Assembly: GCF_002875945.1 (NCBI RefSeq) | Contig: NZ_MCZK01000172.1 | Location: 1-64,000, forward strand | DNA length: 64,000 bases | Direction of reading: 5' to 3' | Origin: Vibrio lentus | GTDB taxonomy: Bacteria > Pseudomonadota > Gammaproteobacteria > Enterobacterales > Vibrionaceae | Shown: positions 8,095-17,198 of the stretch, piece after piece | How positions within the stretch are numbered: position 1 is the stretch's first letter | Layout of the letters: the number at the start of each line of letters is the position of its first letter | The notes under the pieces: generated by a model | What the model was told of the DNA's origin: nothing | What the model saw: only the letters and a program-made list of their open reading frames with translations | The model's database searches: none | Program-made: the position numbers and the translations under genes

Positions 8095-11000
8095 GTGAAA
8101 GACTTATTAAACTTTCTAAAAGCACAGCATAAGACCGAAGAATTTGATGCAATCAAAATCGGTCTATCTTCACCAGACACGATCCGTTCGTGGTCTTTTG
8201 GTGAAGTTAAAAAGCCAGAAACAATTAACTATCGTACGTTCAAACCTGAACGTGATGGTCTGTTCTGTGCACGTATTTTTGGTCCAGTTAAAGACTACGA
8301 ATGTCTTTGTGGCAAATACAAGCGCCTGAAGCACCGTGGTGTTATCTGTGAGAAGTGTGGCGTTGAAGTTACACAGACTAAAGTTCGTCGTGACCGTATG
8401 GGCCACATCGAGCTAGCTTCACCAGTTGCTCACATCTGGTTCCTAAAATCACTACCGTCTCGTATCGGTCTACTAATGGATATCCCTCTACGTGATATCG
8501 AACGTGTTCTTTACTTCGAAATGTACGTAGTAACTGAACCGGGTATGACTGATCTAGAAAAATCTCAGATGCTTACTGAAGAAGAGTATCTGGATCGTCT
8601 AGAAGAGTGGGGTGACGAATTCACTGCTAAGATGGGTGCTGAAGCGATCAAAGATCTGCTTTCAACAATGGACCTTCATCAAGAAGTGGAAGAAATGCGC
8701 GAAGAGTTAGAAACAACTAACTCAGAAACTAAGCGTAAGAAAGTTACTAAGCGTTTGAAGCTAGTTGAAGCATTCATCTCTTCAGGCAACAAGCCTGAGT
8801 GGATGATCTTAACTGTACTTCCAGTGCTACCGCCAGATCTACGTCCTCTAGTTCCACTAGATGGCGGTCGTTTTGCGACTTCAGATCTGAACGACCTTTA
8901 CCGTCGTGTGATCAACCGTAACAACCGTTTGAAGCGTCTTCTAGAGCTAGCTGCTCCGGACATCATCGTACGTAACGAAAAGCGTATGCTGCAAGAGTCT
9001 GTTGATGCACTTCTAGATAACGGTCGTCGCGGTCGTGCGATCACTGGCTCTAACAAGCGTCCTCTGAAATCTCTTGCTGATATGATCAAGGGTAAACAAG
9101 GTCGTTTCCGTCAGAACCTTCTAGGTAAACGTGTAGACTACTCTGGCCGTTCTGTAATCACAGTTGGTCCATACCTTCGTCTACATCAGTGTGGTCTTCC
9201 TAAGAAGATGGCACTTGAGCTATTTAAACCATTCATCTACAGCAAGTTAGAAACTCGTGGCATGGCTACGACAATCAAAGCTGCTAAGAAAATGGTAGAA
9301 CGCGAAGAAGCGATCGTTTGGGATATCCTAGACGAAGTTATCCGCGAACACCCAGTACTGCTTAACCGTGCACCTACACTTCACCGTCTAGGTATCCAAG
9401 CGTTTGAACCAGTACTAATCGAAGGTAAAGCGATTCAGCTTCACCCACTAGTGTGTGCGGCATACAACGCCGACTTCGATGGTGACCAAATGGCTGTACA
9501 CGTGCCTCTAACTTTAGAAGCACAACTAGAAGCTCGTACCCTAATGATGTCGACGAATAACATTCTGTCGCCAGCATCAGGTGATCCGATCATCGTTCCT
9601 TCGCAGGATGTTGTATTGGGTCTTTACTACATGACACGTGACAAGATCAACGTGAAAGGTGAAGGTATGTACCTTGCTGGCCCTGAAGAGGCTGAAAAGG
9701 CATACCGTACTAAGACTGCTGAGCTACACGCTCGCGTTAAAGTACGTATCACTGAAACTGTAGTAGACGAAGACGGCAACAGCACAACGAACACTGGCCT
9801 AGTTGATACGACTGTAGGTCGTGCAATGCTTTGGCAGATCGTTCCTAGAGGCCTTCCGTACAGCATCGTTAACCAAAAGTTAGGTAAGAAGCAGATCTCT
9901 ACTCTTCTTAACGAGTGTTACCGTAAGCTTGGTCTAAAAGACACAGTAGTCTTTGCTGACCAAATCATGTACGCAGGTTTTGCATACGCAGCACTTTCAG
10001 GTGTTTCTGTTGGTATCGACGATATGGTTGTTCCAGCGGCTAAGTACACTGAAATTTCTGATGCAGAAGAAGAAGTTCGCGAAATCCAAGAGCAATTCCA
10101 ATCTGGTCTTGTTACTGCGGGTGAGCGTTACAACAAAGTTATCGATATCTGGGCGTCTACGAACGACCGTGTTGCGAAAGCAATGATGGATAACCTTTCT
10201 TCTGAAACAGTTATTAACCGTGACGGCGAAGAAGAACAGCAAGAATCGTTCAACAGCATCTACATGATGGCCGATTCAGGCGCACGTGGTTCTGCAGCTC
10301 AGATTCGTCAGCTAGCAGGTATGCGTGGTCTGATGGCGCGTCCAGATGGTTCTATCATCGAAACGCCGATCACTGCGAACTTTAAAGAAGGTCTAAACGT
10401 CCTTCAGTACTTTATCTCAACGCACGGTGCTCGTAAGGGTCTTGCGGATACAGCACTGAAAACAGCTAACTCGGGTTACCTAACTCGTCGTCTAGTAGAC
10501 GTAGCACAAGACGTTGTAGTACACGAACATGACTGTGGCACGCATGAAGGTATCGACATGATGCCTCATATCGAAGGTGGTGACGTTAAAGTTGCACTTT
10601 CTGAGCTTGCTCTTGGTCGTGTAGTTGCTGAAGATGTTCTTAAGCCTGGTACTGAAGATGTACTGATTCCACGTAATACTCTGATTGATGAGAAGTGGTG
10701 TCAAATCATGGAAGACAACTCTGTAGATAGCATGAAAGTGCGCTCAGTTGTTACCTGTGATGCAGACTTCGGTTGTTGTGCACAGTGTTACGGTCGTGAC
10801 CTAGCACGTGGCCACCTAGTAAACCAAGGTGAAGCAGTTGGTGTTATCGCTGCACAATCTATCGGTGAACCGGGTACACAGCTTACAATGCGTACGTTCC
10901 ACATCGGTGGTGCGGCATCTACTGCAGCAGCAGAGAACAGCATCCAAGCTAAGACAACTGGTACTGTGAAACTTCACAATGCTAAGTTTGTAATCAACAA

Positions 11001-12297
11001 AGATAAGAAACTGGTTATCACTTCTCGTGCATCTGAGATGACGATTATTGATGAATTCGGCCGTACGAAAGAGAAGCACAAACTTCCTTACGGTTCGATG
11101 CTAACCAAAGGCGACAACGCAGCAGTAACTGCTGGTGAAGTTGTAGCTAACTGGGAAGCGCATACCATGCCAATCATCACTGAAGTGGCAGGTCGTATCC
11201 AATTCGTAGATATGATCGATGGTATTACAGTTTCTCGTCAAACTGACGATCTAACTGGTCTTTCTTCAAGTGAAGTCACAGACGCAGCAGCTCGCCCAGC
11301 AGCAGGTAAAGATATGCGTCCAGCTATCAAACTTGTTGATGAGCAAGGTAACGACGTAATGATCCCTGGTACTGATATGCCAGCTCACTACTTCCTACCT
11401 GGCAAAGCGATTGTAAACATCGAAGATGGCGCTGAAGTTGGCATTGGTGACACACTATCTCGTATCCCTCAAAAATCGAGCGGAAACAAAGATATCACCG
11501 GTGGTCTACCACGCGTAGCTGACCTATTCGAAGCTCGTAAGCCTAAAGAGCCTGCGATCCTTGCTGAGCACACAGGTACTGTGTCGTTTGGTAAAGAAAC
11601 GAAAGGTAAGCGTCGTCTAGTAATCACTCGTGAAGGCGGTGACGCTTACGAAGAGATGATTCCTAAGCACCGTCAATTGAACGTGTTCGAAGGTGAGAAG
11701 ATTGAACGTGGTGATGTAATCGCCGACGGTCCTGAAACTCCACACGATATCCTGCGTCTACGTGGTATCCACGCTGTGACTCAGTACATCGCGAACGAAG
11801 TTCAAGAAGTTTACCGCTTACAAGGCGTAAAGATTAACGATAAGCACATCGAGACTATCGTTCGTCAAATGCTACGTAAGTGTACAATCACTCATTCTGG
11901 TGACTCTCCGTTCCTACCTGGCGAACAAGTTGAGTACCACAATGTTAAGATTGCTAACCGTAAGCTAGAAGCTGAAGGTAAAGAACTAGTACGTTTCGAA
12001 CGTGATCTACTAGGTATTACTAAAGCATCTCTTGCAACTGAGTCATTCATCTCAGCTGCATCGTTCCAAGAAACGACTCGCGTACTAACAGAAGCTGCGG
12101 TTTCTGGTAAGCGTGATGACCTTCGCGGTCTGAAAGAGAACGTAATTGTTGGTCGTCTGATCCCAGCTGGTACTGGTTTCGCATACCACCAAGAGCGTCA
12201 AAAGCAACGTGAAGAAGAGCAAGAAGGTCCTTCAGCTGAACAAGCTACTGATAATCTAGCAGCACTTCTAAACGCTGGTTTCTCTTCAGAAGAGTAG
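8095..12297 (+). CDS. rpoC: DNA-directed RNA polymerase subunit beta'
   Basis: RpoC (1400 aa) carries the catalytic magnesium site. With a GTG start at 8095 (AGGAG 7 bases upstream) the protein begins VKDLLNFLKAQ, like E. coli, and the catalytic Asp triad NADFDGD falls at residues 460/462/464, exactly the E. coli numbers. An upstream in-frame GTG at 8062 lies inside the spacer hairpin, lacks a ribosome site and is rejected. Zinc-binding cysteines are present at both ends (CLCG...CEKC near residue 70; CDADFGCCAQC near 890). The C-terminal tail is slightly shorter than in E. coli. Confidence 0.98.
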   Translation: MKDLLNFLKAQHKTEEFDAIKIGLSSPDTIRSWSFGEVKKPETINYRTFKPERDGLFCARIFGPVKDYECLCGKYKRLKHRGVICEKCGVEVTQTKVRRDRMGHIELASPVAHIWFLKSLPSRIGLLMDIPLRDIERVLYFEMYVVTEPGMTDLEKSQMLTEEEYLDRLEEWGDEFTAKMGAEAIKDLLSTMDLHQEVEEMREELETTNSETKRKKVTKRLKLVEAFISSGNKPEWMILTVLPVLPPDLRPLVPLDGGRFATSDLNDLYRRVINRNNRLKRLLELAAPDIIVRNEKRMLQESVDALLDNGRRGRAITGSNKRPLKSLADMIKGKQGRFRQNLLGKRVDYSGRSVITVGPYLRLHQCGLPKKMALELFKPFIYSKLETRGMATTIKAAKKMVEREEAIVWDILDEVIREHPVLLNRAPTLHRLGIQAFEPVLIEGKAIQLHPLVCAAYNADFDGDQMAVHVPLTLEAQLEARTLMMSTNNILSPASGDPIIVPSQDVVLGLYYMTRDKINVKGEGMYLAGPEEAEKAYRTKTAELHARVKVRITETVVDEDGNSTTNTGLVDTTVGRAMLWQIVPRGLPYSIVNQKLGKKQISTLLNECYRKLGLKDTVVFADQIMYAGFAYAALSGVSVGIDDMVVPAAKYTEISDAEEEVREIQEQFQSGLVTAGERYNKVIDIWASTNDRVAKAMMDNLSSETVINRDGEEEQQESFNSIYMMADSGARGSAAQIRQLAGMRGLMARPDGSIIETPITANFKEGLNVLQYFISTHGARKGLADTALKTANSGYLTRRLVDVAQDVVVHEHDCGTHEGIDMMPHIEGGDVKVALSELALGRVVAEDVLKPGTEDVLIPRNTLIDEKWCQIMEDNSVDSMKVRSVVTCDADFGCCAQCYGRDLARGHLVNQGEAVGVIAAQSIGEPGTQLTMRTFHIGGAASTAAAENSIQAKTTGTVKLHNAKFVINKDKKLVITSRASEMTIIDEFGRTKEKHKLPYGSMLTKGDNAAVTAGEVVANWEAHTMPIITEVAGRIQFVDMIDGITVSRQTDDLTGLSSSEVTDAAARPAAGKDMRPAIKLVDEQGNDVMIPGTDMPAHYFLPGKAIVNIEDGAEVGIGDTLSRIPQKSSGNKDITGGLPRVADLFEARKPKEPAILAEHTGTVSFGKETKGKRRLVITREGGDAYEEMIPKHRQLNVFEGEKIERGDVIADGPETPHDILRLRGIHAVTQYIANEVQEVYRLQGVKINDKHIETIVRQMLRKCTITHSGDSPFLPGEQVEYHNVKIANRKLEAEGKELVRFERDLLGITKASLATESFISAASFQETTRVLTEAAVSGKRDDLRGLKENVIVGRLIPAGTGFAYHQERQKQREEEQEGPSAEQATDNLAALLNAGFSSEE

Positions 12298-12312
12298 TCT
12301 CTAAGAGATAAG

Positions 12313-12340
12313 AAAAAAGGCACCTTCGGGTGCCTTTTTT
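12313..12340 (+). terminator. Terminator of rpoBC
   Basis: AAAAAAGGCACC-TTCG-GGTGCCTTTTTT: a perfect 12-bp stem with a UUCG tetraloop and T tract, 15 bases after the rpoC stop. The following 270 bases to the rsd terminator hold no convincing gene, only a small hairpin ACTTGTA/TACAAGT near 12386-12406. Confidence 0.95.
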
Positions 12341-12612
12341 GTATCTGTCGTTTGGCTTAAATCGGATTAATCTTGCAGGGGCAGACTTGTATCTTTGGTA
12401 CAAGTTTCAAGTGAGTTATGTGTTTCATTTCTGGAATGGAGTTAATGACGTTGCTTGCCTCTACGGATTTATATAGAGAAACGTAAGCTGGATGGGGAGG
12501 TTGCGGACATGCAGGAATGTGTGCGGATAGATAGCGAAAAGAGAGTATCAATACGTTGAATACTATCAAGCCCTAGGCTTCTGGAGGCTGATGATGCTTG
12601 TGATTTTTAGAC

Positions 12613-12642
12613 AAAACAAAAAGCTTGCACAGAGGCAAGCTT
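12613..12642 (-). terminator. Terminator of rsd
   Basis: AAGCTTGC (12621-12628) pairs with GCAAGCTT (12635-12642). Read on the minus strand it ends in TTTGTTTTG. It lies 18 bases beyond the rsd stop. Confidence 0.8.
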
Positions 12643-12659
12643 ACAAGATAGTTAGCCAA

Positions 12660-13151
12660 CTATGCTCCTGGCGGAACCGCTAGGCTATCGGCAATTTGCT
12701 GTATCAGTTGATCTTCAACCTCAAACCTCGCCTCAATAATCTCACCAATCAAAGATAAATCACTGTCAAAGCTCTCTAATGCATCGCTGGCTTTGATGGC
12801 GGCGTACTTATCGGTAAAGTTAAGCAGCGGTTCTGTGGTAAGGACGATATGACCATAAGATTGGTTAATTTCGTCTGTTGCTTTGAAGCCAGTAGACTGC
12901 CATTTGTCCATCACCATGTCATAGATTTTGAAATGACCTTCGGAGATGTAATCAACAAGATGTTGGCTGAATTTTTGGAGCGCTTCTGGAGAAGGTAGTT
13001 CGGTAATTGCCGTTGCTTTCGACGATGAAGGCTGTAGAGCGGCAAGCTTACAATACTCAACGATTAGAGACTGTCGAGTTTCGAGCCAATGATCGATGAC
13101 CTCATTAGAGCCACCCCATTGTTCTTGTATTTGTTTGAATTTATTTAGCAT
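12660..13151 (-). CDS. rsd: Regulator of sigma D (Rsd/AlgQ family)
   Basis: Rsd binds sigma-70 region 4 in stationary phase, favouring alternative sigma factors. The 163-aa product shows the family pattern: MLNKFKQIQEQWGGSNEVID at the start, LVDYISEGHFKIYDMV in the middle, and a final acidic helix IGEIIEARFEVEDQLI matching the E. coli IGEALEARFVLEDKLI segment. I prefer ATG 13151 (first residues MLNKF, AGGA 7 bases upstream) to ATG 13157, which sits directly on the ribosome site. It is divergent from nudC, the order known in E. coli, and a 20-bp palindrome lies just upstream. Confidence 0.9.
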   Translation of the reverse strand: MLNKFKQIQEQWGGSNEVIDHWLETRQSLIVEYCKLAALQPSSSKATAITELPSPEALQKFSQHLVDYISEGHFKIYDMVMDKWQSTGFKATDEINQSYGHIVLTTEPLLNFTDKYAAIKASDALESFDSDLSLIGEIIEARFEVEDQLIQQIADSLAVPPGA

Positions 13152-13169
13152 GACCATGTCCTCATGATC

Positions 13170-13189
13170 TGATCACAACCTTGTGATCA
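13170..13189. promoter_or_regulatory. 20-bp palindrome in the rsd-nudC divergent region
   Basis: TGATCACAA-CC-TTGTGATCA is a perfect inverted repeat 19 bases upstream of the rsd start and 133 bases from nudC. It could be an operator or a leader hairpin beside the rsd ribosome site. It does not have the TGTGA-N6-TCACA spacing of a CRP site. Confidence 0.5.
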
Positions 13190-13322
13190 TGGTAATTGCC
13201 TAAGCAAGGTCCGTTTATTGGTAACTACTAAAAGTAATAGCTTGAAATATTCTCTGCTACAACTCTAGTATGAAATTAGATTGCCAGTAAAATGAACGAA
13301 CTGCAAGCAATGAGGCATAGGG

Positions 13323-14132
13323 ATGTTAAAAAAAAGTGATACAAAAATGACAGAGCAAGCTTACTGGTGCGTCGTTTCTGGTAGTGATATTTGGGTTAAT
13401 AATGATCAGTTTCCTTATGGCTCGGCTGAAGAGCTAGGGCTGAGTGTTGAACACGCTATCTGTATTGGTCAGCATCAAGGTCGTCAGGTCTATTGGCTCA
13501 ACGACTGCGATGTCGAGAGTGAACTGACCATGGTCAACTTACGTGAGTTATTGCACTGGTCTGAATCGAATTTTCTTATGGCAAGTAAGGCTATCCAGTA
13601 CGGCCACATGACTCAAAGTATGCGTTTTTGTCCACAGTGCGGCGGTCGCAATCATTTGAATCACAATCAAGTTGCGATGCAGTGTGGTGACTGTCGAACT
13701 CTTCATTACCCTCGTATCTTCCCGTGCATCATTGTCGCTGTGCGAAACGACAACAAGATATTGCTTGCGCAGCACCCAAGACATAAAACAGGCATGTATA
13801 CCGTGATAGCGGGCTTCCTAGAGGTTGGAGAAACCTTAGAGCAGTGTGTAGCGCGAGAAGTCAAAGAAGAAACGGGTATCGATGTGGGTAATATTCGTTA
13901 CTTTGGTAGCCAGCCATGGGCGTTTCCATCGAGTATGATGATGGCCTTTCTCGCTGACTATGCTGGTGGAACGCTCAAACCAGATTACAGTGAACTGTCG
14001 GATGCCCAATGGTTTGATGTAACAAGCCTGCCGGATGTCGCTCCAGTTGGAACCATTGCGAGACAATTGATTGATAAAACAGTCGATGATGTGATCAAAG
14101 ATGAAATGACGGAGCAGGCGCTCGAGCACTAA
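13323..14132 (+). CDS. nudC: NAD(+)-capped RNA decapping enzyme / NADH pyrophosphatase NudC
   Basis: NudC hydrolyses NADH and removes NAD caps from RNA 5' ends. The 269-aa protein has the zinc ribbon C103-x2-C106 / C121-x2-C124, a Nudix box from about residue 164 (GFLEVGE, REVKEETGI), and the family-defining SQPWAFPSS motif just after it. ATG 13323 is preceded by GAGG with a 7-base gap, supporting the longer start over the Met at codon 9. It is monocistronic, divergent from rsd and upstream of hemE as in E. coli. Confidence 0.96.
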   Translation: MLKKSDTKMTEQAYWCVVSGSDIWVNNDQFPYGSAEELGLSVEHAICIGQHQGRQVYWLNDCDVESELTMVNLRELLHWSESNFLMASKAIQYGHMTQSMRFCPQCGGRNHLNHNQVAMQCGDCRTLHYPRIFPCIIVAVRNDNKILLAQHPRHKTGMYTVIAGFLEVGETLEQCVAREVKEETGIDVGNIRYFGSQPWAFPSSMMMAFLADYAGGTLKPDYSELSDAQWFDVTSLPDVAPVGTIARQLIDKTVDDVIKDEMTEQALEH

Positions 14133-14173
14133 TTGGCCTGTGATGGTATTTGGCCTATAGGTGGTCAAAAGCT

Positions 14174-14199
14174 AAAAAAAACCCTCCACAAGTGGAGGG
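14174..14199. terminator. Hairpin after nudC with the poly-U side on the minus strand
   Basis: CCCTCCA (14182-14188) pairs with TGGAGGG (14193-14199). The eight-base A run precedes it on the plus strand, so only minus-strand RNA would carry the U tract, yet no minus-strand gene lies to its right until beyond hemE. It may end nudC imperfectly or stop antisense transcription. The rest of the 300-base nudC-hemE gap holds no gene. Confidence 0.4.
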
Positions 14200-14431
14200 G
14201 GTAAGTAAGATGTCGTTATGAGATGCTGAGTAGTGACTACTCAGATGTTATAATTGTAATTTTCGCTAGCGAACAAATTTTTAACATGCGCCTGCAATTG
14301 GGTGCAAATTAAGCATTGATTTAAAAGTTAATAACTTGATCTAGGTTGCAAAGCACACAGCTTTTACCCCTCAATCAGTGTTAGAATACTTGCCATCAAA
14401 ACTAGACAAGATTGAATTGGAATTGAACGGA

Positions 14432-15499
14432 ATGACCGAATTAAAAAATGATCGCTATTTACGCGCACTTTTAAAGCAGCCTGTTGATTGCACTCCAGTA
14501 TGGATGATGCGCCAAGCGGGTCGCTATCTTCCTGAATACAAAGCAACGCGTGCAGAAGCAGGCGATTTCATGTCTTTGTGTAAGAACGCGGAACTAGCAT
14601 CAGAAGTAACACTTCAACCTTTGCGTCGTTTCCCTCTTGATGCGGCAATCTTGTTCTCTGACATCCTAACTATCCCAGATGCGATGGGTTTAGGTTTGTA
14701 CTTCGAAACAGGTGAAGGCCCTAAATTTGAGCGTCCGATTACTTGTAAAGCTGACGTAGAGAAGATTGGCCTACCTGATCCAGAAGGCGAGCTTCAATAC
14801 GTAATGAATGCCGTTCGTCAGATCCGTAAAGATCTGAAAGGCGAAGTGCCACTGATTGGTTTCTCTGGTAGCCCTTGGACACTGGCAACTTACATGGTTG
14901 AAGGCAGCAGCTCGAAGGCGTTTACTAAGATCAAGAAGATGATGTATGCAGAACCACAAACACTGCACTTACTTCTCGATAAGCTTGCTGACACTGTTAT
15001 TGAATATCTGAACGCGCAAATTAAAGCGGGTGCACAATCGGTAATGGTATTCGACACATGGGGTGGTGTACTAACTCCGCGTGACTACAACCTGTTCTCA
15101 CTGCAGTACATGCACAAAATTGTCGATGGCCTAATCCGTGAAAACGAAGGTCGCCGTGTACCGGTTACTCTGTTCACTAAGAACGGTGGCATGTGGCTAG
15201 AATCTATCGCAGCGACTGGCTGTGATGCAGTTGGCCTAGACTGGACAATCAATATTGCTGATGCAAAAGCACGTATTGGCGATAAAGTGGCTCTACAAGG
15301 CAACATGGATCCATCAGTACTTTACGCACAACCTGAGCGTATTCGTGAAGAAGTCGGTACTATCCTTGAAAGTTTTGGTGACGGCGGTACTGGCCACGTA
15401 TTCAACCTTGGCCATGGTATTCACCTAGATGTGCCACCAGAAAATGCTGGTGTATTTGTGGACGCAGTTCACGACCTATCTAAGCCATACCATAAGTAA
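14432..15499 (+). CDS. hemE: Uroporphyrinogen decarboxylase
   Basis: HemE decarboxylates uroporphyrinogen III to coproporphyrinogen III in haem synthesis. The 355-aa product starts MTELKNDRYLRALLKQPVD, nearly the same as E. coli, which fixes the start at ATG 14432; an upstream in-frame extension to 14378 adds unrelated residues and is rejected. Both signatures are visible: PVWMMRQAGRYLPEY near the N-terminus and the GFSGSPWTLATYM segment around residue 140. A terminator follows 20 bases after the stop. Confidence 0.97.
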   Translation: MTELKNDRYLRALLKQPVDCTPVWMMRQAGRYLPEYKATRAEAGDFMSLCKNAELASEVTLQPLRRFPLDAAILFSDILTIPDAMGLGLYFETGEGPKFERPITCKADVEKIGLPDPEGELQYVMNAVRQIRKDLKGEVPLIGFSGSPWTLATYMVEGSSSKAFTKIKKMMYAEPQTLHLLLDKLADTVIEYLNAQIKAGAQSVMVFDTWGGVLTPRDYNLFSLQYMHKIVDGLIRENEGRRVPVTLFTKNGGMWLESIAATGCDAVGLDWTINIADAKARIGDKVALQGNMDPSVLYAQPERIREEVGTILESFGDGGTGHVFNLGHGIHLDVPPENAGVFVDAVHDLSKPYHK

Positions 15500-15518
15500 T
15501 TCAGTATGTGTTTTTAGA

Positions 15519-15553
15519 AAAAGCGCTGTCGAGAAATCGGCAGCGCTTTTTTA
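15519..15553 (+). terminator. Terminator of hemE
   Basis: AAAAGCGCTGTCG (15519-15531) pairs with CGGCAGCGCTTTT (15538-15550) with one G-U pair, then TTATT. An A/T-rich left side could also serve the converging gene at 15608. Confidence 0.9.
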
Positions 15554-15607
15554 TTACCTTTTGCTCCGCATCTAATATCGGCTTAATCATCGTGAATGTG
15601 CAGCGAA

Positions 15608-16201
15608 TTAGGTATTTGGATCATGGTAGGCCAAATGCTCTGATACGTGCTTCCTGATATAGGGAATGACTTCATTTTCGAACCATGGGTTCTTTTTGAG
15701 CCAGATGTTATTACGTGGTGACGTGTGGGGAAGTGGCAAAAATTCTGGAGCCCAAGCCTGCCAGTTACGCACTGTTTCAGTGAGTGTGCTGGTGGCTTTA
15801 TCTTTTAGATAATAGTTTTGCGCATACTGACCAATCAGCAAGGTCATTTGAATGTTAGGCAGTGATTGCAGCACTTTTTGGTGCCATAGCGCGGCGCACT
15901 CTTTTCGTGGCGGTAGATCGCCACTTTTACCCTTCCCTGGATAACAAAAGCCCATTGGGACAATCGCGACTTTTTGCTCGTCATAAAACGTATCGCTATC
16001 CATCCCTAACCATTCTCTTAATCGCTCGCCACTGGCATCATTCCAAGGGATAGATGATTCATGAACCTTGATACCGGGTGCTTGCCCTATGATTAACAAG
16101 CGCGCGTTTGGGTGTGCCTGAATCACTGGGTTTGCACCGTGTGATAGATGAGGTTCACAAGCGGTGCATTGTCGTATCTCGGTGAGCAGGGATGAGAACA
16201 T
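15608..16201 (-). CDS. Uracil-DNA glycosylase family protein
   Basis: This 197-aa protein of the UDG superfamily probably removes damaged bases from DNA. Motif A is GQAPG (39-43) and motif B is LPHTSPRN (157-164). Cysteines at 12, 15, 86 and 102 have the spacing of the Fe-S ligands in family 4 thermostable UDGs. Family 4 enzymes have GEAPG, so the catalytic-type Glu is Gln here, and HPS is HTS; activity and substrate are therefore uncertain. Its start overlaps the stop of the upstream dehydrogenase by one base (TGATG), implying translational coupling. It occupies the place between hemE and yjaG where E. coli has the repair gene nfi. Confidence 0.8.
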   Translation of the reverse strand: MFSSLLTEIRQCTACEPHLSHGANPVIQAHPNARLLIIGQAPGIKVHESSIPWNDASGERLREWLGMDSDTFYDEQKVAIVPMGFCYPGKGKSGDLPPRKECAALWHQKVLQSLPNIQMTLLIGQYAQNYYLKDKATSTLTETVRNWQAWAPEFLPLPHTSPRNNIWLKKNPWFENEVIPYIRKHVSEHLAYHDPNT

Positions 16202-17127
16202 CAGTAGCCTTTATCAAAATCAATGATGTGATTAAGTGTAAAGCCATCTCGCCATTGTTGGTAATTATTGGCGAAGATCTCCACAACCTGTCTTGGCTCA
16301 CTCAGAGCCGCAATATGCGGGGTGATGGTGACTTGCGGTAATTTCCAAAACGGGTGTTCTTGCGTGAGAGGTTCGCATTCAAAGACATCCAGGAAAGCGT
16401 GTCCAACCCATTTATTCTTAATCGCAAGTAGTAACGCTTTATTGTCTACGCTTTCCCCACGTCCCACATTAAACAGCAATACGTTAGAGCAGTAGCTTAA
16501 GGTGGTTTGATTCAGCAGTTGGTAGGTCTCATCCGTTGATGGCAGTGTGTTCACCACAATATCCGCTTGTCTGAGGGTGGCCTCTAATTCATTTATGTGG
16601 AAGGTGTCTTTGAAGGTTTCTTGCTTTGATGGGATACCTGTTCGGTTGACTCCAATAGTATGGATACCAAACGCAGAAGCGGTTTTCGCCAAATGGCTGC
16701 CAATTGAGCCTGTTCCCAAAATCACCATGGTTTTGTCGGTTAGGCTGGTATAAAGCTGTGGTTGCCAGTTTCGCTGTTGTTGTTGCTGGTGGTAATGAGT
16801 GAAGTGTCTAAAGTGGCTGATTGTGTAACCCAATACGTATTCGGCAATGGCCGGGCCGAAGATACCTTTGACGTTGGTCAGCGTGTAATCCTGACGAAGC
16901 TCTGTTTGAGTGAGCTTATTGATGCCAGCGTAGGTGCTTTGTACCCAATCCAGATGCTTAAACTCATCAAGACGCTCCGCTATGAGGGGAGGTGAGGCCA
17001 AGACGATCTCAGCTAACTCGGGGTTTGTGGTGATTTCTAGGTCAGGTAAATCTCGGTTTACAATCAGTTGCGTGTAAGTATCGTCATGCTCGGTAAGAAT
17101 ATAGAGCTTATTCGTAAAATTGTTCAT
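16201..17127 (-). CDS. D-2-hydroxyacid dehydrogenase (GhrA-like)
   Basis: This 308-aa NAD(P)-dependent oxidoreductase probably reduces a small 2-oxoacid such as glyoxylate or hydroxypyruvate; the substrate cannot be read from sequence. The nucleotide-binding GTGSIGSHLA motif starts near residue 139, followed by the family pattern NVGRGESVD and the catalytic His region TPHIAALS near the C-terminus. AAGG lies upstream of ATG 17127. Its stop overlaps the start of the UDG-like gene, so the two form a tight pair. It diverges from yjaG. Confidence 0.85.
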   Translation of the reverse strand: MNNFTNKLYILTEHDDTYTQLIVNRDLPDLEITTNPELAEIVLASPPLIAERLDEFKHLDWVQSTYAGINKLTQTELRQDYTLTNVKGIFGPAIAEYVLGYTISHFRHFTHYHQQQQQRNWQPQLYTSLTDKTMVILGTGSIGSHLAKTASAFGIHTIGVNRTGIPSKQETFKDTFHINELEATLRQADIVVNTLPSTDETYQLLNQTTLSYCSNVLLFNVGRGESVDNKALLLAIKNKWVGHAFLDVFECEPLTQEHPFWKLPQVTITPHIAALSEPRQVVEIFANNYQQWRDGFTLNHIIDFDKGY

Positions 17128-17198
17128 CGGCTTACCTTTTCCCCCCAGGGTTTATCAAGTACACTTTCGCTGTCTTTTTCTGCAATTATTGAGTGACT

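Noticed and set aside
12357..12569. 70-codon minus-strand frame between rpoC and rsd
   Set aside because: TTG start, no ribosome site, no recognisable family and unusual composition; likely chance.
14378..14431. Longer hemE start
   Set aside because: The 18 extra residues are not in the family and overlap the probable promoter region; MTELKNDRYL at 14432 matches E. coli.
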